Source of the DNA: Pedobacter alluvionis
Lineage (GTDB): Bacteria; Bacteroidota; Bacteroidia; Sphingobacteriales; Sphingobacteriaceae
NCBI RefSeq assembly: GCF_003664035.1
Contig: NZ_RCCK01000013.1
Location: 585,292 to 649,291, forward strand
Direction: 5' to 3'
DNA: 64,000 bases
Below, piece after piece: positions 63,366 to 64,000 of the stretch. A program made the position numbers and the translations under genes. Positions within the stretch are counted from its first letter, which is position 1, and every line of letters begins with the position of its first letter. A model generated the notes under the pieces. That model searched no databases. It was not told the origin of the DNA and saw only the letters and a list, made by a program, of their open reading frames with translations.

Positions 63366-63475
63366 GTAAGGAGGTGTAAACATTCAATTCTTGAAAAAGT
63401 TTTGTTTGAGGTAAAACTTTTTTATGCTGTAAACCATCAACTTACACCAATCCATACAGGATTTGACAAATTTCC

Positions 63476-63528
63476 TTTGTGGAAGCGATAAAAAATCCTA
63501 CTTTTGCATCCCGCTTCGGAGGAAGGGG
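63476..63528 (+). promoter_or_regulatory. Stable-RNA type promoter P1 with start-site hairpin
   Basis: TTTG (63476-63479), 19 bases, then TACTTTTG (63499-63506) is a perfect Bacteroidota -33/-7 pair. Eleven bases after the start of the -7 box begins a stem-loop CCCGCTTC-GGAG-GAAGGGG (63510-63528), placing it at or next to the predicted first base of the RNA. Confidence 0.8.
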
Positions 63529-63584
63529 TTTTGATTAAAGGATGGCAGAGAGATGAGTAGAGCGGGATTTATTTTAAAATAAAT

Positions 63585-63638
63585 ATTGCGAAAGAGAAAA
63601 AGATTGCTACTTTTGCAGCCCGGTTCGGAAGAACGGGG
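63585..63638 (+). promoter_or_regulatory. Stable-RNA type promoter P2 with start-site hairpin
   Basis: ATTG (63585-63588), 19 bases, then TACTTTTG (63608-63615). A stem-loop CCCGGTTC-GGAA-GAACGGGG (63619-63638) begins 11 bases after the start of the -7 box, the same register as in P1. Confidence 0.8.
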
Positions 63639-63710
63639 AGCCAGTTAAGCCTGGCATATTGAAATAAAGGTAGAGAGAAAATAAGGCTTCAAAAAATAAA
63701 ATTTATTTTA

Positions 63711-63763
63711 TTTGGAAGTTTGGAAAAGTTCCTTACCTTTGCACTCCCAACCGAAAGGAAGGG
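63711..63763 (+). promoter_or_regulatory. Stable-RNA type promoter P3 with start-site hairpin
   Basis: TTTG (63711-63714), 19 bases, then TACCTTTG (63734-63741). A stem-loop CCCAACC-GAAA-GGAAGGG (63746-63763) begins 12 bases after the start of the -7 box. Its arms pair as CCC/GGG and CC/GG around an A-A internal loop. Confidence 0.8.
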
Positions 63764-64000
63764 TAAAAAAATCGGAACGGCGGATGTCGGGAAGATAGGA
63801 AAAAAAGATTGAAACAGACGTAAACACGTTTAAGACTAACAAGACTTGAACGAACTGAAGTTTGAAGATATATAAATGACCGGCCGTGAGGTTAACCAGG
63901 TCAGCAAGTTCTTAAAAGAGATGTCAATGTAGCGTAGCGAGGTAATGGAGTACTGGTCAAAGTACATGATTACGTAGCTTTATTTTAAAGGTGGTGTCTA
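63764..64000 (+). other. Leader of a probable rRNA operon (genes beyond the window)
   Basis: About 237 bases after the third promoter with no ORF and no tRNA cloverleaf that I can fold. Short repeats and inverted segments (for example gtactggtcaaagtac, 63950-63965) suggest a structured leader. Three strong tandem promoters and this long untranslated stretch fit a 16S rRNA leader, but the mature rRNA start is not in the window. Confidence 0.5.

Larger units (their letters stand above)
63085..63461. other. Non-coding region with inverted repeats
   Basis: A 377-base stretch without a credible gene; the minus-strand ORF here is Pro/Cys-rich and shows no protein character. It has a shift to higher GC (63200-63320), two inverted repeats annotated separately, and then the promoter array. 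It separates comF from the stable-RNA operon. Confidence 0.55.

Noticed and set aside
63147..63383. 78-codon minus-strand frame before the rRNA-type promoters
   Set aside because: Pro/Cys/Arg-rich translation across inverted repeats; no coding character.
63764..64000. tRNA or mature 16S rRNA in the last 240 bases
   Set aside because: No cloverleaf or T-loop GGTTCRA-type motif could be found and the conserved 16S start (agagtttgatcctggctcag) is absent within the window.
1..64000. Insertion sequence, CRISPR array or phage genes
   Set aside because: No transposase, integrase or cas-like protein among the translations and no regularly spaced direct repeats; the only large direct repeat is the glycosyltransferase duplication.

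Overview
The window is a chromosomal segment of a Bacteroidota bacterium, most likely a Sphingobacteriaceae/Pedobacter-type organism. Grounds: AT-rich DNA, no Shine-Dalgarno-type spacing before genes, TAnnTTTG -7 promoter elements (clearest near 63.5-63.7 kb and at 1547), outer-membrane RemB/Wzi-like proteins, CpsB-type PHP phosphatase, and housekeeping genes (dxs, scpA, glyA, glmS, comF) that read like Pedobacter relatives. The genus is an inference from sequence style, not a database result.

About 50 kb of the window is surface-polysaccharide biosynthesis on the + strand, arranged as two complete Wzx/Wzy-type systems in series. Module A (about 1.6-25.2 kb): a six-SLBB Wza-like exporter, a kinase-less Wzz, flippase, a dense AT-rich run of overlapping glycosyltransferases with a Wzy polymerase, nucleotide-sugar enzymes (a divergent GMD-like dehydratase, an epimerase, a WbpV-like reductase, canonical gmd and fcl), a broken manC, an O-acyltransferase, a WbpL/WecA-type initiating transferase, a WbpM-type 4,6-dehydratase and a RemB/Wzi-like outer-membrane protein. 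WbpV+WbpL+WbpM suggests that chains start on a 2-acetamido-2,6-dideoxyhexose (FucNAc/QuiNAc type). Module B (about 25.6-54.1 kb): CpsB phosphatase, Wza lipoprotein, Wzc BY-kinase, acyltransferase, a second canonical gmd, second flippase, many GT4/GT2 glycosyltransferases, four hexapeptide-repeat acetyltransferases, a second polymerase, a second divergent GMD-like enzyme, ugd and uxs (UDP-GlcA and UDP-Xyl supply), a WcaJ-type initiating transferase and a second RemB/Wzi-like protein. Both modules end in the same logic: initiating transferase followed by RemB/Wzi.

Signs of recent rearrangement: (i) a tandem duplication of one glycosyltransferase gene (33977-35134 and 35174-36331; proteins differ at 9 of 371 positions), with a 26-codon chimeric ORF at the junction built from pieces of the two flanking genes; (ii) a multiply frameshifted 5' remnant of manC after fcl; (iii) other decayed coding fragments at about 20237-20437, 33160-33423, 45466-45627 and 60630-60890.

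The right end is ordinary chromosome: dxs (minus strand), scpA, glyA, glmS, then a beta-helix lipoprotein and comF (both minus). The last 0.55 kb has three tandem promoters, each with the same 19-bp spacer and a GC-rich stem-loop at the expected transcription start. They fit a strong stable-RNA (probably rRNA) operon whose structural genes lie beyond the window. I saw no tRNA, CRISPR array or insertion sequence.
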